Positions 16,885-25,930 are shown, numbered from the stretch's first letter. The stretch is DNA of 41,226 nucleotides from Candidatus Methanoperedens sp. (GCA_027460465.1 JAPZAV010000066.1:1-41226), one strand, 5' to 3'. A program made the numbers and translations. Notes: generated from the sequence alone by a model not told the origin.

Positions 16885-17433
16885 ATGTTTGAAATAGTAA
16901 TACTGGTTTTGGTGTTAACAGTGCAGGCAGCATGGTTAATGATACCTGCATATATCTCAAATCCCATGGCTGTGGTACTCGGAGGCGGAAAGCCCATCGA
17001 TTTTGGAAAGAACTGGATTGATGGAGAGCGAATACTCGGTGATGGAAAAACCATACGCGGGTTAACAGGAGGAACGATATGCGGCATTATCGCAGGCATT
17101 ATCCAGATGCAGATTTCACCTTTAAACACGCTCTTCGTAAGTCCGCCGCTGATCGCTGTGATCACCCTTTCGTTCGGGGCTCTTTTTGGAGATATTGTGA
17201 AAAGTTTTTTCAAACGCAGGATGCGATTCAGGCGCGGCGCGCCTCTTCTTCTGATAGACCAGCTTGATTTTGTGCTCGGAGCCTGGGTTCTCACGTATAT
17301 TTTTGATCCTGTGTGGTTTATTGATAACTTTACGGTCATAACGATGCTCGTGATCCTTGTCATAACACCTGTACTCCACCGCCTTACCAATATTCTGGGA
17401 TATCATGTAAAGCTAAAAAAGGAGCCGTGGTAG
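16885..17433 (+). CDS. carS: CDP-archaeol synthase
   Basis: 182 residues with about five membrane helices. The family signature is present: 'NPMAVVLGGGKPIDFGKNW', 'DGKTIRGLTGG', 'FGDIVKSFFKRR' and 'LLLIDQLDFVLGA'. The enzyme joins CTP to unsaturated archaetidic acid before head-group addition. The gene directly abuts pyrE (stop TAG then ATG), so the two are cotranscribed. It lies in the cytoplasmic membrane. Confidence 0.95.
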   Translation: MFEIVILVLVLTVQAAWLMIPAYISNPMAVVLGGGKPIDFGKNWIDGERILGDGKTIRGLTGGTICGIIAGIIQMQISPLNTLFVSPPLIAVITLSFGALFGDIVKSFFKRRMRFRRGAPLLLIDQLDFVLGAWVLTYIFDPVWFIDNFTVITMLVILVITPVLHRLTNILGYHVKLKKEPW

Positions 17434-17961
17434 ATGAACATCGCAGATGTCCTCAAGGAGAGCGGAGCCATAAAATTCGGAGATTTTATTCTTGCTTCTG
17501 GGAAAAAAAGCAGATATTATATTGATATAAAGAAGGCAAGCACAAATCCAAAGATACTGAAAATGATGGCTTGCCAGATCTCGGAAATGATGAAGCTGCA
17601 TTCCATCTCAGCAGATTACATCGCAGGTGTTGCGCTCGGAGGTGTGCCAATCGCGGTCGCAGTGTCGCTTGAAACAGGTATACCATTCGTGATGATCAGA
17701 AAAGAGGTAAAAGAATATGGAACAAAAGGGCAGATTGTGGGCGATCCTGAAAGGGGTAAATCAGCAGTACTGGTGGAGGATGTAACCACATCAGGGGATT
17801 CAGTTTTGAAAGCACTGAAAATATTGAGGGATGAGGGGCTGGAGGTCAGGCATGTTGTGGTGGTGGTTGACCGTGAAGAAGGGGCTTTGAAGGCTCTTGC
17901 TCATGCTGATGTTGAATTCATCCCGCTTATCAGGATAAGCGAGCTATACAACGACCTTTAG
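17434..17961 (+). CDS. pyrE: Orotate phosphoribosyltransferase
   Basis: 175 residues. The PRPP-binding loop 'VLVEDVTTSGDSVL' and the flexible loop 'RKEVKEYGTKGQIVG' are intact. N-terminal 'ALKESGAIKFGDFILASGKKS'-type pattern is present in its own variant. It makes OMP from orotate and PRPP. The last 18 bp overlap the end of the convergent CBS gene. Confidence 0.95.
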   Translation: MNIADVLKESGAIKFGDFILASGKKSRYYIDIKKASTNPKILKMMACQISEMMKLHSISADYIAGVALGGVPIAVAVSLETGIPFVMIRKEVKEYGTKGQIVGDPERGKSAVLVEDVTTSGDSVLKALKILRDEGLEVRHVVVVVDREEGALKALAHADVEFIPLIRISELYNDL

Positions 17962-18804
17962 CAGATCCTTGTCCCGCAGGAGACCTACGAGCTTACGCGT
18001 GCTTGTTATTACAGGCAGCTGGTCTATCTTATTGCGCCTCATCTTCCTGGCACAGTCGCTGACCTGCGAACTTGATACAGCAGTCTCCTGTTCTCCTTTC
18101 AATTTTGTGATCTCATTTACGGGTGAGGTCGGAAGCTTGATCTTGGAAACGCTGTAGTACAGGCTCATGGTATCCCGGAGAGATTCCCAGGTCCATGCAT
18201 CGTCGTCAGAACCGGCAGACATATTTGACATTTCAGTTCTGTCTTCTATGATACTTGCACTGATCAGGTCTTTATCAGTTGCCACTCCGACCAGCTCAAG
18301 GTCTGAATCCAGGATTGGAACTGCTTTTACATCTGCAAGTTCCATTATGGCTCCAACCACAGAGATCGGCGTCTCGCTCCATACCGAGACCACGTTATTC
18401 CCGGTACATTCGCTGATCGGGGTGGTTATGTTCATTCTGGCTATTGCCCCTATTATATCAGCAATGGTGACAAGTCCCACAAGCACATGATTATCAACGA
18501 CTGGCAGACGTCTTATCTTATTTTCCAGTATCACCCTGGCTGCATCTGCAATTGATCTACCGGGTGAGATCGTGACAGGGTTGCGGGTCATTATTAATGC
18601 AATCTGCTCTTCTTCCGGGTTCTTCAGCAGGTCTGTCCTTGTTACAATCCCCACAAGCTCGCCACTTTTCACTATCGGAACGCCTGAGATATGTTTGGAC
18701 TTCAGGATCTCAAGCACCTCATCCCTGGATCCAGGCAGTTCGGAAAATGCAACCTCTCTGACCATCACATCTCTGACTTTGATGCTTTCAGGGGTTTCAG
18801 CCAT
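17944..18804 (-). CDS. Four-CBS-domain protein
   Basis: 286 residues forming two Bateman pairs. CBS repeats begin near residues 8, 67, 131 and 228, each with the 'GVPIV', 'RRLPVVD', 'KAVPILD' or 'DQLPVI' core. Such modules bind adenine nucleotides or SAM and act as energy sensors. There is no attached enzyme domain, so it may regulate a partner; the Usp gene just upstream is a plausible one. The 15-bp gap to Usp and the 12-bp gap from Usp to the amidohydrolase show one operon. Confidence 0.9.
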   Translation of the reverse strand: MAETPESIKVRDVMVREVAFSELPGSRDEVLEILKSKHISGVPIVKSGELVGIVTRTDLLKNPEEEQIALIMTRNPVTISPGRSIADAARVILENKIRRLPVVDNHVLVGLVTIADIIGAIARMNITTPISECTGNNVVSVWSETPISVVGAIMELADVKAVPILDSDLELVGVATDKDLISASIIEDRTEMSNMSAGSDDDAWTWESLRDTMSLYYSVSKIKLPTSPVNEITKLKGEQETAVSSSQVSDCARKMRRNKIDQLPVITSTRKLVGLLRDKDLLKVVV

Positions 18805-18819
18805 TGTTTTCTCCTTTTT

Positions 18820-19266
18820 CTATTTTTCTCCGCGCACCACAAGTACGGGTATTTTTGATGTTCTGACCACTTTCTCTGCAACGCTCCCGAGAAGGAATCT
18901 GTCAAGCCCGCTTTTCCCGAGCGTTCCCATCACAATGAGATCTATGGAGTTCTTGTCTGCATATTTTATTATTTCTTCTGCAGGATGCCCTTCAATGGTA
19001 ACCCTTTCAATTTCCAGACCTTCAGACGTTGCTTTTTCTTCCACGTACTTTGTGGCTTCATCGCCTTCCTGTCTCAGAAGCCCGTACATGCTTTCCCATG
19101 CAGCGTCCATGGGTATGGATGCAAAGGCAGCCGTGTCAACGATGTACGCAGCATACAGTTTTGCTCCTAAGCTTTTTGCAAGGTCTACTCCATAGTCTAT
19201 CGCCTTTTTTGTGTACTCCGAACCATCCGTCGCGATCAAGATCTTCGCAATTAATCTGCTTGACAT
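18820..19266 (-). CDS. Universal stress protein (UspA family)
   Basis: 148 residues. 'AKILIATDGSEYTKKAIDYG' opens the Usp fold, and 'VMGTLGKSGLDRFLLGSVAEKV' is the ATP-binding G2xG9xG(S/T) motif, so this is the ATP-binding Usp class. It lies between an amidohydrolase and a CBS protein on one transcript. The combination of Usp and CBS suggests an energy or stress sensing module, but this is inference. Confidence 0.93.
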   Translation of the reverse strand: MSSRLIAKILIATDGSEYTKKAIDYGVDLAKSLGAKLYAAYIVDTAAFASIPMDAAWESMYGLLRQEGDEATKYVEEKATSEGLEIERVTIEGHPAEEIIKYADKNSIDLIVMGTLGKSGLDRFLLGSVAEKVVRTSKIPVLVVRGEK

Positions 19267-19278
19267 TTTATCTCTCCT

Positions 19279-20319
19279 TTAGATTATCCTGATAATATCA
19301 TCTGGTCTTGCACGCCTCACTAAACTGCTCAGGGGGTCTCTTAAACCCTGCAGGTTATTGGTTTTTTTTGAAAGTATCATCAATCTTGCTTTTTTCCCCT
19401 TTTTTATCGAGCCCAGTTCTTTTTCTATTCCTAATATTTTCGCTCCATTTAGTGTGCACAGTTTAAATACTTGTCTGTCATCGTGAAGGCTGGTCTTGGC
19501 AAGGAATTCCATCTCTGAGAACATGCTGACGGAGTTGAACATCACGTTATCCGTGCCTGCGGCAACCAGTATGCCCTCATCCAGCATTTTTTTTATGGGC
19601 GGGATGCCTGATCCTGTGAAAAGATTTGAGCGCAGGCAGACAGCGACAGGGATACCTGCGTCAGATATGGACATGATGTCCTTTTTTTCCGCATGGATCA
19701 GATGAATAAGGAGATCAGGTTCAAGTTCAAGGGCAGAAGAGATGTCTTTCGAATCTCTTTCTCCTGCATGGATGGCAAATCTTTTTCCTTTTTCTCTTGT
19801 GTGCCTGATAATATCCATTATGAGCTCGATTTTCATATCACCTGTGCTGCTCAACCCTGTTCCATCGCAGTGATCAAGATAGCTCATATCCTGATCCGCA
19901 GGTCTTCCGAAAATCTGTGCTCTGATATTGTTGCTTTCAAGAGCATCCCTGAGCGCAAGTACGCCGTTTCGCCCTCCTTCTCGAAAGTCTGCAAAAGCAC
20001 AGGTGCCTGTTCTTATCATGTCCCGAATGCTTGCCTTCATTGAGGCAACAAGGTCATCATAGGAGGTCTCGTGCAGGATCCTGTGCTTCAATCCATGCGG
20101 CGGCTGCACGAGGTCGGAAAGGGGCAGATACGGCGGATCCTTTATCACCGAATCTCCTATGTGAGTGTGCGCGTTCACAAAGCATGGGGCGATTATGATA
20201 TCTGAGGTGATCTTTTTCTCTTCAATGTCTTTTATTATGTCGCCCTCGATAGTTATACACCCGTCGAGAGGTTCGAATTCATCACCGTGGATTATGGTGC
20301 CCTGCAGGGTCTGTTCCAT
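19279..20319 (-). CDS. Amidohydrolase family protein (deaminase/chlorohydrolase-like)
   Basis: 346 residues, metal-dependent TIM-barrel hydrolase. Metal ligands: HTHIGD (residues ~51-56), 'FAIHAGERD', 'LIHLIHAEK' and 'VAAGTDNVM'. The N- and C-terminal beta parts form the small urease-like subdomain. It is closest in style to cytosine- or S-adenosylhomocysteine-type deaminases, but the substrate cannot be assigned. It begins the operon with Usp and CBS genes. Confidence 0.85.
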   Translation of the reverse strand: MEQTLQGTIIHGDEFEPLDGCITIEGDIIKDIEEKKITSDIIIAPCFVNAHTHIGDSVIKDPPYLPLSDLVQPPHGLKHRILHETSYDDLVASMKASIRDMIRTGTCAFADFREGGRNGVLALRDALESNNIRAQIFGRPADQDMSYLDHCDGTGLSSTGDMKIELIMDIIRHTREKGKRFAIHAGERDSKDISSALELEPDLLIHLIHAEKKDIMSISDAGIPVAVCLRSNLFTGSGIPPIKKMLDEGILVAAGTDNVMFNSVSMFSEMEFLAKTSLHDDRQVFKLCTLNGAKILGIEKELGSIKKGKKARLMILSKKTNNLQGLRDPLSSLVRRARPDDIIRII

Positions 20320-20440
20320 GGGGTCTTTATTGTTTTTTTTGTATTTGCGCTTTTCGTCTGATAACCACGGATAGGTTTATTTGCATTCAATCCATTATTC
20401 ATTATGGTGTGCCTGAAAATGAATGGAGATGGTTCTATGA

Positions 20441-20665
20441 GTGGTGGTATTGTTGAATTACAGGGATCTTGAACTTAAGATATCCAAGGAGTCGCCCAAC
20501 CTGTATTGCGCTTCGGCTCTTGAAAATGGCAGCACTGCGGCATCGCATGCTTTTGAGCTGAGATCGGGTGAGCTCAGGGTGTCGGAGGCTTTTCTCATCT
20601 TGAGCTTCATAGCTCTCATGATCGCTCTTGCTCATTACCTGGTTTCAGTTCCAGGAGGGAAATGA
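20441..20665 (+). CDS. Possible small single-pass membrane protein
   Basis: 74 residues from a GTG directly after an in-frame stop. The C-terminal third is strongly hydrophobic ('AFLILSFIALMIALAHYLVS') and would span the membrane once. The N-terminal part is acidic and polar. There is no recognisable family. An opposing ORF covers the same DNA, but this one has better composition and is followed by a coupled start codon, which mildly favours it. Confidence 0.35.
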   Translation: MVVLLNYRDLELKISKESPNLYCASALENGSTAASHAFELRSGELRVSEAFLILSFIALMIALAHYLVSVPGGK

Positions 20666-20718
20666 TGGCAGCATATCAGGCTGAGTTTCAAATATCTGCA
20701 AGTTTTACACCAGAATAA
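20662..20718 (+). CDS. 18-residue ORF with a perfect ribosome-binding site, possible gene remnant
   Basis: ATG at 20662 overlaps the stop of the preceding ORF (ATGA) and is preceded by AGGAGG at ideal distance. The product 'MMAAYQAEFQISASFTPE' is too short to classify. The strong translation signal on such a short frame suggests the stump of a truncated coupled gene. Confidence 0.3.
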   Translation: MMAAYQAEFQISASFTPE

Positions 20719-20730
20719 CGGCATGGAAGT

Positions 20731-20761
20731 TTATATATGCTTTAATTTCTTACATAGTAAG
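20731..20761 (+). promoter_or_regulatory. Promoter and palindromic operator of the AbrB/VapC pair
   Basis: TTATATAT at 20731-20738 is the TATA box. Just downstream, CTTAC-ATA-GTAAG (20749-20761) is a perfect inverted repeat, with another CTTAC at 20769. The site overlaps the expected transcription start and fits autorepression by the antitoxin. Confidence 0.55.
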
Positions 20762-20774
20762 TAGGTGTCTTACA

Positions 20775-21002
20775 ATGGAAATACTGACAATAAGCACAAA
20801 AGGACAGATAGTCATACCTGCTCGAATCAGAAAAAAGTACAGACTGAAAAAAGGTGAAAAGTTGATCATTGAGGATGAGGACGGCTATCTCAAGCTAATC
20901 CCGCACACTGATCTTACTACATTATGTGGTTCATGGCCTGACCTTGATCTTGAAACTATCCGAAAAGAGATAGAAGAGATGCGGAAAGAGGATAGGTTCT
21001 GA
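20775..21002 (+). CDS. vapB: AbrB/SpoVT-type antitoxin (VapB-like)
   Basis: 75 residues. The N-terminal swapped-hairpin DNA-binding domain is 'ISTKGQIVIPARIRKKYRLKKGEKLIIE', and the C-terminal helix ('LDLETIRKEIEEMRKEDRF') would bind and block the toxin. Its stop overlaps the toxin start by one base (TGATG). It probably represses its own promoter through the palindrome upstream. Confidence 0.93.
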   Translation: MEILTISTKGQIVIPARIRKKYRLKKGEKLIIEDEDGYLKLIPHTDLTTLCGSWPDLDLETIRKEIEEMRKEDRF

Positions 21003-21421
21003 TGAATACGATTTTGATCGATACAATGCATCTCGTAGAAATGCTAAAGCTAAAAAACGAGTTCCATATCGAGTTAGCAAAAGCAATCAATAAAAAAAAG
21101 CTGGTTGGTGTTGTTTCGGTTGTATCTCTCACTGAATTGATCAAAATTCTGGCCAAGCGTGAAAAAGAAGGTCAGGCATCCAGAACTATCCATCAGCTAA
21201 CATCATCCAATCTAACGTTTGTAGATGTTAATCACAGCATAGCTATCCGTGCTGGTGAGCTGCGTGTAAAATACGATCTCCCTACGGTTGATGCACTAAT
21301 AGCTGCAACAGGCGTAGCTGGAAATGTCAAGCATTTTTTGACTGACGATGATCATTTTGATTCTGTAAAAAATCTGATCAAACCAATAGATTTGAAGGCT
21401 GCTTTAAAGTTGGCAAAATGA
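21002..21421 (+). CDS. vapC: PIN-domain toxin (VapC-like ribonuclease)
   Basis: 139 residues. The PIN acidic residues are visible in 'ILIDTMHLVEML', 'VSLTELIKIL', 'LPTVDALIAAT' and 'FLTDDDHFD'. VapC toxins cut tRNA or rRNA with Mg2+ and are held inactive by the antitoxin. The pair is compact and intact. Confidence 0.93.
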   Translation: MNTILIDTMHLVEMLKLKNEFHIELAKAINKKKLVGVVSVVSLTELIKILAKREKEGQASRTIHQLTSSNLTFVDVNHSIAIRAGELRVKYDLPTVDALIAATGVAGNVKHFLTDDDHFDSVKNLIKPIDLKAALKLAK

Positions 21422-21540
21422 GCTTGGATAAGATTCTAATGTCCAACAAACTGCTATTTATGAACTTGCAGAAGGCTGTATGATCAACCAGATACTTGAT
21501 TTTTGCAAAAATCTGTAACAACTTTAATTGAAGGGTGGTG

Positions 21541-21568
21541 AAATATATATCTGTGTGTGCATACACAG
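21541..21568 (+). promoter_or_regulatory. TATA box and near-perfect palindrome before the orphan antitoxin
   Basis: AAATATATAT (21541-21550) is followed at once by CTGTGTGTGCATACACAG (21551-21568), a palindrome with eight of nine pairs matching. ATG 21575 follows by 6 nt, so the palindrome covers the transcription start of a leaderless gene, a typical autoregulatory operator position. Confidence 0.55.
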
Positions 21569-21574
21569 ACTATT

Positions 21575-21793
21575 ATGGGCACAAAGACAATATCGATAAG
21601 AGATGAAGTATACAGTACTCTTAAAAATTTAAAAAAAGAGAATGAAAGCTTCAGTGATGTTATAGGAAAGCTGGCAAGGAAAAAAGGATCGAACCTGAGT
21701 GATTATTCTGGAGCTTTGAAAGATAGCAAAGTAATGAGCGAAATAGCGGAAGATTATCAAAAAATAAGGGCATCTGCCAGGTCACGAGCATGA
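21575..21793 (+). CDS. Orphan antitoxin, DUF217/VapB type
   Basis: 72 residues from ATG 21575 (the ORF track begins six codons earlier inside the operator). 'MGTKTISIRDEVYSTLKNLKKENESFSDVIGKL' is the ribbon-helix-helix-like start of DUF217 antitoxins. No toxin ORF follows. The sequence after the overlapping ATGA reads 'MIFCQCSSG' and stops, and MIF is how many VapC toxins begin. The partner therefore seems lost. Confidence 0.85.
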   Translation: MGTKTISIRDEVYSTLKNLKKENESFSDVIGKLARKKGSNLSDYSGALKDSKVMSEIAEDYQKIRASARSRA

Positions 21794-21856
21794 TATTTTG
21801 TCAGTGTTCATCCGGTTAATCCTTATATGAAGTTCTGCGGGATACTATAAATCCGC

Positions 21857-22414
21857 TCAGCGCGAATACCTCTCCTCCTTCCATGGGTCTGCACTGTTGC
21901 TGTACCCCCTCTCTTCCCAGAAACCCAGTTCCTGCTCCCCGGTGAACACCACCTTTCTCACCCACTTTGCGCTCTTGTATGCGTATTTTCTCGGAACCAC
22001 GAGCCTGAGAGGACCTCCGTGAGAAGGCTCAAGAGGTCTATCATCAAGCCTGTAAGCAAAGAGCACGTCAGGCTCCAGAAGATCCGCAAGAGGCAGACCT
22101 GTGGTATAGCCTCCATCAGCCTCTATCGTGGCAAACCCTGCGCTGCTTTCCGGGTTTGTGAGCTTTACTATCTCGCTAAAGAGCACACCCTCCCACTTCA
22201 GATCAAGCCGGCTCCACCCCTTGACGCAGTGGAAGTCGCCCGTACTGGCTGTGCTCCGGAGAGCCAGGAATTCATCGTACGTAAGCTTCAATGGATTCTC
22301 CACCGCTCCCCCCACAGTAAAATCCCATGATTTCCTGTCGAATTCAGGCACTTTCCCGAAGTGCAGGACAGGGAAGTCTGCCGTCTGGCGCTGGTTCGGA
22401 GGAAGTCTTTGCAT
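21857..22414 (-). CDS. Sulfite-oxidase-fold molybdopterin oxidoreductase, short form
   Basis: 185 residues containing the molybdopterin domain of the sulfite oxidase/YedY family. The Mo-ligating cysteine is in 'STGDFHCVKGWSRLD', and 'SHGGPLRLVVPRKYAYKSAKWVRKV' is the conserved cofactor-binding end. There is no Tat signal, heme or dimer domain, so this is a cytoplasmic single-domain type. The substrate is unknown. A 12-bp gap joins it to the small gene upstream. Confidence 0.88.
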   Translation of the reverse strand: MQRLPPNQRQTADFPVLHFGKVPEFDRKSWDFTVGGAVENPLKLTYDEFLALRSTASTGDFHCVKGWSRLDLKWEGVLFSEIVKLTNPESSAGFATIEADGGYTTGLPLADLLEPDVLFAYRLDDRPLEPSHGGPLRLVVPRKYAYKSAKWVRKVVFTGEQELGFWEERGYSNSADPWKEERYSR

Positions 22415-22425
22415 TTTATCAGGAC

Positions 22426-22623
22426 CTATATGCAGCCTGCTGCAGATGCTTCATGCCTTGCAGTATGGTCTTTCCACTTCTGGATCCCGCTCTCATCAGG
22501 CTCAAAAAGTATTGGCCTGTTTACTATTTTGATGTTATTATATAGTATGTAAAGCCTTTCGATCTCTTTGCTCGGGATCCCGGCTTTCAATAATTTTACT
22601 CGTTCTTCTGGAGTCTCTAACAT
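22426..22623 (-). CDS. Small conserved methanogen protein
   Basis: 65 residues, 'MLETPEERVKLLKAGIPSKEIERLYILYNNIKIVNRPILFE', a pattern I associate with short proteins of Methanosarcinales. It is charged and helical, with no membrane segment or motif. It is cotranscribed with the molybdopterin enzyme and overlaps nothing. Function unknown. Confidence 0.6.
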   Translation of the reverse strand: MLETPEERVKLLKAGIPSKEIERLYILYNNIKIVNRPILFEPDESGIQKWKDHTARHEASAAGCI

Positions 22624-22696
22624 AACCCTTTGATATACACTTTCCCTTTTTTTATTACATATGCATATTGCACATATCTGGTAATAAAAATTGTGG

Positions 22697-23224
22697 TCAG
22701 ATCCCTTTCAACTTGAATTCCCACAGACTTCTACCTTTTATTTCTTTATGTATCAGGTGTTCTATCTCATGAGCGATATCGTACGCTGTTGAACCTTCAA
22801 ATACAAGCTCTGTATCCTTCAGATCTTCCACTTTTATCTCCTTCTCAAGAGGGTGAACTGTCGCCTTTATTATTCGATCACTTATGACTCTCACTTTATA
22901 GGGGCGCTTTACAAGCAGTCTCATCTCCTCGCTCCCGCACTTCTCAAGCCTGAATACATCTCCCTCCTGGCTTTCAAGGACAGGATTCACAAACAGGTAT
23001 ATCTCTTCAAGCGAGTATCCAAGTTTCTTCTTATCATCATAGACAGTGGTCTTGTCCATCACTGCCACTGTGTTTATGTTCTCTGCCGAGTAACTCCAGT
23101 CGCCTCCATCTCTGAGCGATAATAGAAGCGGGATAAAAGCATCTGCAGGTATATCAAATCTTGAGATCAGCTTTAATTCTGCGCTCGTGAATTCTATTGC
23201 CTTCTTAAGATCCTCCATTTTCAT
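22697..23224 (-). CDS. Peptide-deformylase-like protein
   Basis: 175 residues from ATG 23224; the ORF track extends 39 residues into the pheS 3' end, which is not needed. The C-terminal metal motif is 'HEIEHLIHKEI' (HExEH), as in peptide deformylase (HExDH). 'VNPVLESQEGDVFRLEKCGSEE' lies where deformylases have the EGCLS motif. The N-terminal third, with 'DIPADAFIPLLLSL', is not typical. Archaea do not start proteins with formyl-Met, so another substrate is likely. It lies 8 bp after pheS on the same strand. Confidence 0.65.
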   Translation of the reverse strand: MKMEDLKKAIEFTSAELKLISRFDIPADAFIPLLLSLRDGGDWSYSAENINTVAVMDKTTVYDDKKKLGYSLEEIYLFVNPVLESQEGDVFRLEKCGSEEMRLLVKRPYKVRVISDRIIKATVHPLEKEIKVEDLKDTELVFEGSTAYDIAHEIEHLIHKEIKGRSLWEFKLKGI

Positions 23225-23232
23225 GAGATAGC

Positions 23233-24723
23233 TCACAGCACAGTGCTCTTCCTCAGCCATTCGATGTCGCTCTGATACAGCTCGCGAAGATCTTTGAGCC
23301 CGAGCCTGAGCATCGCCACCCTGCTCACTCCCAGCCCCCATGCAAGCACCGGATACCTGATCCCGAGCGGCTGTGTGACCTCTTTCCTGAAGATCCCCGC
23401 ACCTCCAAGCTCAACCCACTTTCCTCTACTTTCGATATATACCTCAGGCTCCACGCTTGGTTCTGTGTAGGGGAAGTATCCGGGTCTGAACCTCACTTCC
23501 TCAAAACCCATTCTCTGGTAGAACTCCTTCAGGCACCCCAGCAGGTTACTGAAACTCACGCCTTTATCCATCACCACGCCCTCAAGCTGCTCGAACTCTG
23601 GCGTGTGCGTGGGATCAATAGCTTCGCGCCTGTATGCTCTGTCTATGCAGAAAGCCTTCACAGGCGGATCCGGATGCTGTGCAAGGTATTTGATCGTGAT
23701 CGCCGTGGTATGGGTCCTCAGCACCTGCTTTCGTGCAACCTCTTCGCTCCACTTCCCGCCCCAGCCTGAGGATATGCCCCCTCCTTTTTCATGCATCTCT
23801 TTCACCTGCCTGAGATATTCTTCCGGAAGGTCGCATTCTGTATCCAGATGGAAGGTATCCTGCATTTCGCGCGCCGGATGGTCCTGGGGTTGGAATAGCG
23901 CATCGAAGTTCCAGAACGCGCCCTGCACGATATCGCCCTTGATCTCAGTGAAACCCATTTCAAGGAAGATCTGGCGCATCTCGTTGATGAGGCGCTGGTA
24001 TGGATGTATCTTCGCGCCAAAGAGGGGTTTCACAGGAGTATGGATGTTGTATGGGCGGATCCTTGCTGTCTTCCATTCACCTCCTGATATGATTGCGGAA
24101 GTAAGCTGTGCAACTTCTTCTTCTATTGTCAATCCTGCTGCTGCAAGAGCTCTTCCTGACTCTATGATTGCAATTGTGCGGGTTTTTTTCTCGATTTTCT
24201 CAATGAGATTCCTTTTTATCAGGTTCCCGATGATCTCAGCATCAGTGTTGCCGGGAACTTTCTTTATATCGAGTTCTACTGTCAGCGGCTTTTCTTTCAA
24301 TTTTGCAAGCAACTTCTCATCATCCCCTGTCTCAGATTTTCCAGAAGGGATTATCATGTCCCCTTCTATCCTTGCCCAGTTCTTCCTGCGAAGCCATCCC
24401 AGAGCAATTCCCACCATCTGCGGAGGGAATTTCTTTTTCAGATCAGAGAGCGAAACAGGAGACGTGATTGAGCTGATGACCTGGCGCTCCGGAAGTCCCA
24501 CCTCTGCATACTGCTCCCCTTCTTTTGTGAGCGTGTATACCGAAGCGAGAGACTCCCTTATCTCGCAGAGACCTTTTTCAGCGAGAAGAAATGCAGACTG
24601 CATCGCTGCCTCGATACTGAGAGCCGGGGATACAAGCTCATCAGGGGAGAACCTGTCGTGTCTTGACAGTGCCTGTAAAACTCGCTTTTCGTTGTTCGTG
24701 AGGTTGAAATTCATTACAGCCAT
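23233..24723 (-). CDS. pheS: Phenylalanyl-tRNA synthetase alpha subunit
   Basis: 496 residues, normal for an archaeal alpha subunit. N-terminal winged-helix region, then class II motifs: '[21 protein letters not shown]', '[22 protein letters not shown]', and motif 3 '[18 protein letters not shown]'. It charges tRNA-Phe together with PheT, which is not in the window. It is the first gene of a short minus-strand run that continues with the deformylase-like protein. Confidence 0.97.
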   Translation of the reverse strand: MAVMNFNLTNNEKRVLQALSRHDRFSPDELVSPALSIEAAMQSAFLLAEKGLCEIRESLASVYTLTKEGEQYAEVGLPERQVISSITSPVSLSDLKKKFPPQMVGIALGWLRRKNWARIEGDMIIPSGKSETGDDEKLLAKLKEKPLTVELDIKKVPGNTDAEIIGNLIKRNLIEKIEKKTRTIAIIESGRALAAAGLTIEEEVAQLTSAIISGGEWKTARIRPYNIHTPVKPLFGAKIHPYQRLINEMRQIFLEMGFTEIKGDIVQGAFWNFDALFQPQDHPAREMQDTFHLDTECDLPEEYLRQVKEMHEKGGGISSGWGGKWSEEVARKQVLRTHTTAITIKYLAQHPDPPVKAFCIDRAYRREAIDPTHTPEFEQLEGVVMDKGVSFSNLLGCLKEFYQRMGFEEVRFRPGYFPYTEPSVEPEVYIESRGKWVELGGAGIFRKEVTQPLGIRYPVLAWGLGVSRVAMLRLGLKDLRELYQSDIEWLRKSTVL

Positions 24724-24754
24724 AAAACAGGCTTTACAATGATCAGCAGGATAT

Positions 24755-25930
24755 TTAAATTATTTGCGATCTTCCTGTGTACTGGCTGAACTCCCATGGC
24801 TGTCTCTTGATATCCCCGAGCACCTTCCCTGCAGCATCCTCAGGCAGTGCAAGGATGAGCGCTCCGATGTGTTTGCAGAAACGTCGCTCCTTCGCCGCTC
24901 TTTTCCAGTCAGGACAGTCGTGCAGTATGAACTTTTTTTCAAGATCAATATATACTGAATAACCACTGACATCAGCCACGATCCTGTCCCCTCCTGATTC
25001 AATGATCTCTATATCTTTTATCTCTTTTGCCTTTTCAAGTCTTGCAGCATCGATATGAACAGAGAGCAGGGCAGATATATCCTCTTTTTCCTGCTCTTCG
25101 AAATCACTGAGGGTCCTTGTGCCAGTTTTGATCCCTGCTCTTATCTTCCTGTACTCTGAAATATGCTTTCCTGCCTCTTTCTGCACAGGTACAGCTATCC
25201 CGAGCATTTCCAGCACTTCCAGGCAGTTCTCTGGAGCATAGCCGTGGTAGTGATTATTGAAATACCCGTAAACCTCTGAACTCTGGGACATCTGACTGAG
25301 CCTCGGAACCCACTCTTCTAACTCTTCCCTGGAATAGCGGTAGTTGTACCACATCTTCCTGCCCCTTCCGTGCCAGCGCACATAGGCAAGATCCGAGGTC
25401 AGCCTGATCATGGGGGGAAGCAGAGGCTCATCTACGGTAACAGCCGCAACATCGTACTCTGAAAGCAGGCTGTGCACCTCATCAACAAGCCATGTTTTGT
25501 TCCTGTACTCAATGGCAAAACGCAGATCGTCGGGTAATATTTTCAGGAACGCCTCCACTTTATCTTTCCTGAATTTCATTCCAGGCGGAAGCTGGATCAG
25601 AATGCATGCAAGCTTTCCCGCATCCTGAAGCGGTTTCATGAGTTCGCAGAACCTGTTCAGATCATCCTTCACACCTTTTGACGGATCAAGGCGCTTTTCA
25701 TGGGTTATGAGACGGTTAAGTTTAACAGAGAATTTGAAATCCGAAGGAGTGTGCTTTGCCCACCCGAACACAATGCCCTGTGATGGATAGCTGTAGAACG
25801 TGGAATTGATCTCTGCTGTATTGAAGATCCTTGAATATGCATGAAGTCTTGACTCATCTTCACTTCTGTAGAATACATCTGCCCAGTCCCGGTAATCCCA
25901 GCCCGAGCATCCAAGTCGGATCATACCCAT
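24755..25930 (-). CDS. DUF72 TIM-barrel protein with a SWIM-type tail
   Basis: 391 residues. Residues 1-245 are DUF72: '[18 protein letters not shown]', '[12 protein letters not shown]', '[15 protein letters not shown]', '[10 protein letters not shown]' and '[15 protein letters not shown]' are all family motifs. The C-terminal ~110 residues include '[32 protein letters not shown]', a SWIM-like zinc segment (CxCx(n)CxH, with the second Cys replaced by Asp). SWIM domains usually bind nucleic acid or protein. The function is unknown; a nuclease or phosphodiesterase role has been proposed for DUF72. It is divergent from a second DUF72 gene across 33 bp. Confidence 0.85.
   Translation of the reverse strand: MGMIRLGCSGWDYRDWADVFYRSEDESRLHAYSRIFNTAEINSTFYSYPSQGIVFGWAKHTPSDFKFSVKLNRLITHEKRLDPSKGVKDDLNRFCELMKPLQDAGKLACILIQLPPGMKFRKDKVEAFLKILPDDLRFAIEYRNKTWLVDEVHSLLSEYDVAAVTVDEPLLPPMIRLTSDLAYVRWHGRGRKMWYNYRYSREELEEWVPRLSQMSQSSEVYGYFNNHYHGYAPENCLEVLEMLGIAVPVQKEAGKHISEYRKIRAGIKTGTRTLSDFEEQEKEDISALLSVHIDAARLEKAKEIKDIEIIESGGDRIVADVSGYSVYIDLEKKFILHDCPDWKRAAKERRFCKHIGALILALPEDAAGKVLGDIKRQPWEFSQYTGRSQII

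Larger units (their letters stand above)
20320..20774. other. Intergenic stretch with two doubtful small ORFs and the TA promoter
   Basis: This 455-bp gap holds a possible small membrane-protein ORF at 20441-20665, a 18-residue ORF after it, and the promoter/operator of the toxin-antitoxin pair at the right end. I see nothing else convincing. Confidence 0.5.

Noticed and set aside
23603-24742. 379-codon plus-strand ORF opposite pheS
   Set aside because: A shadow of pheS with Ser-rich random text and no motif.
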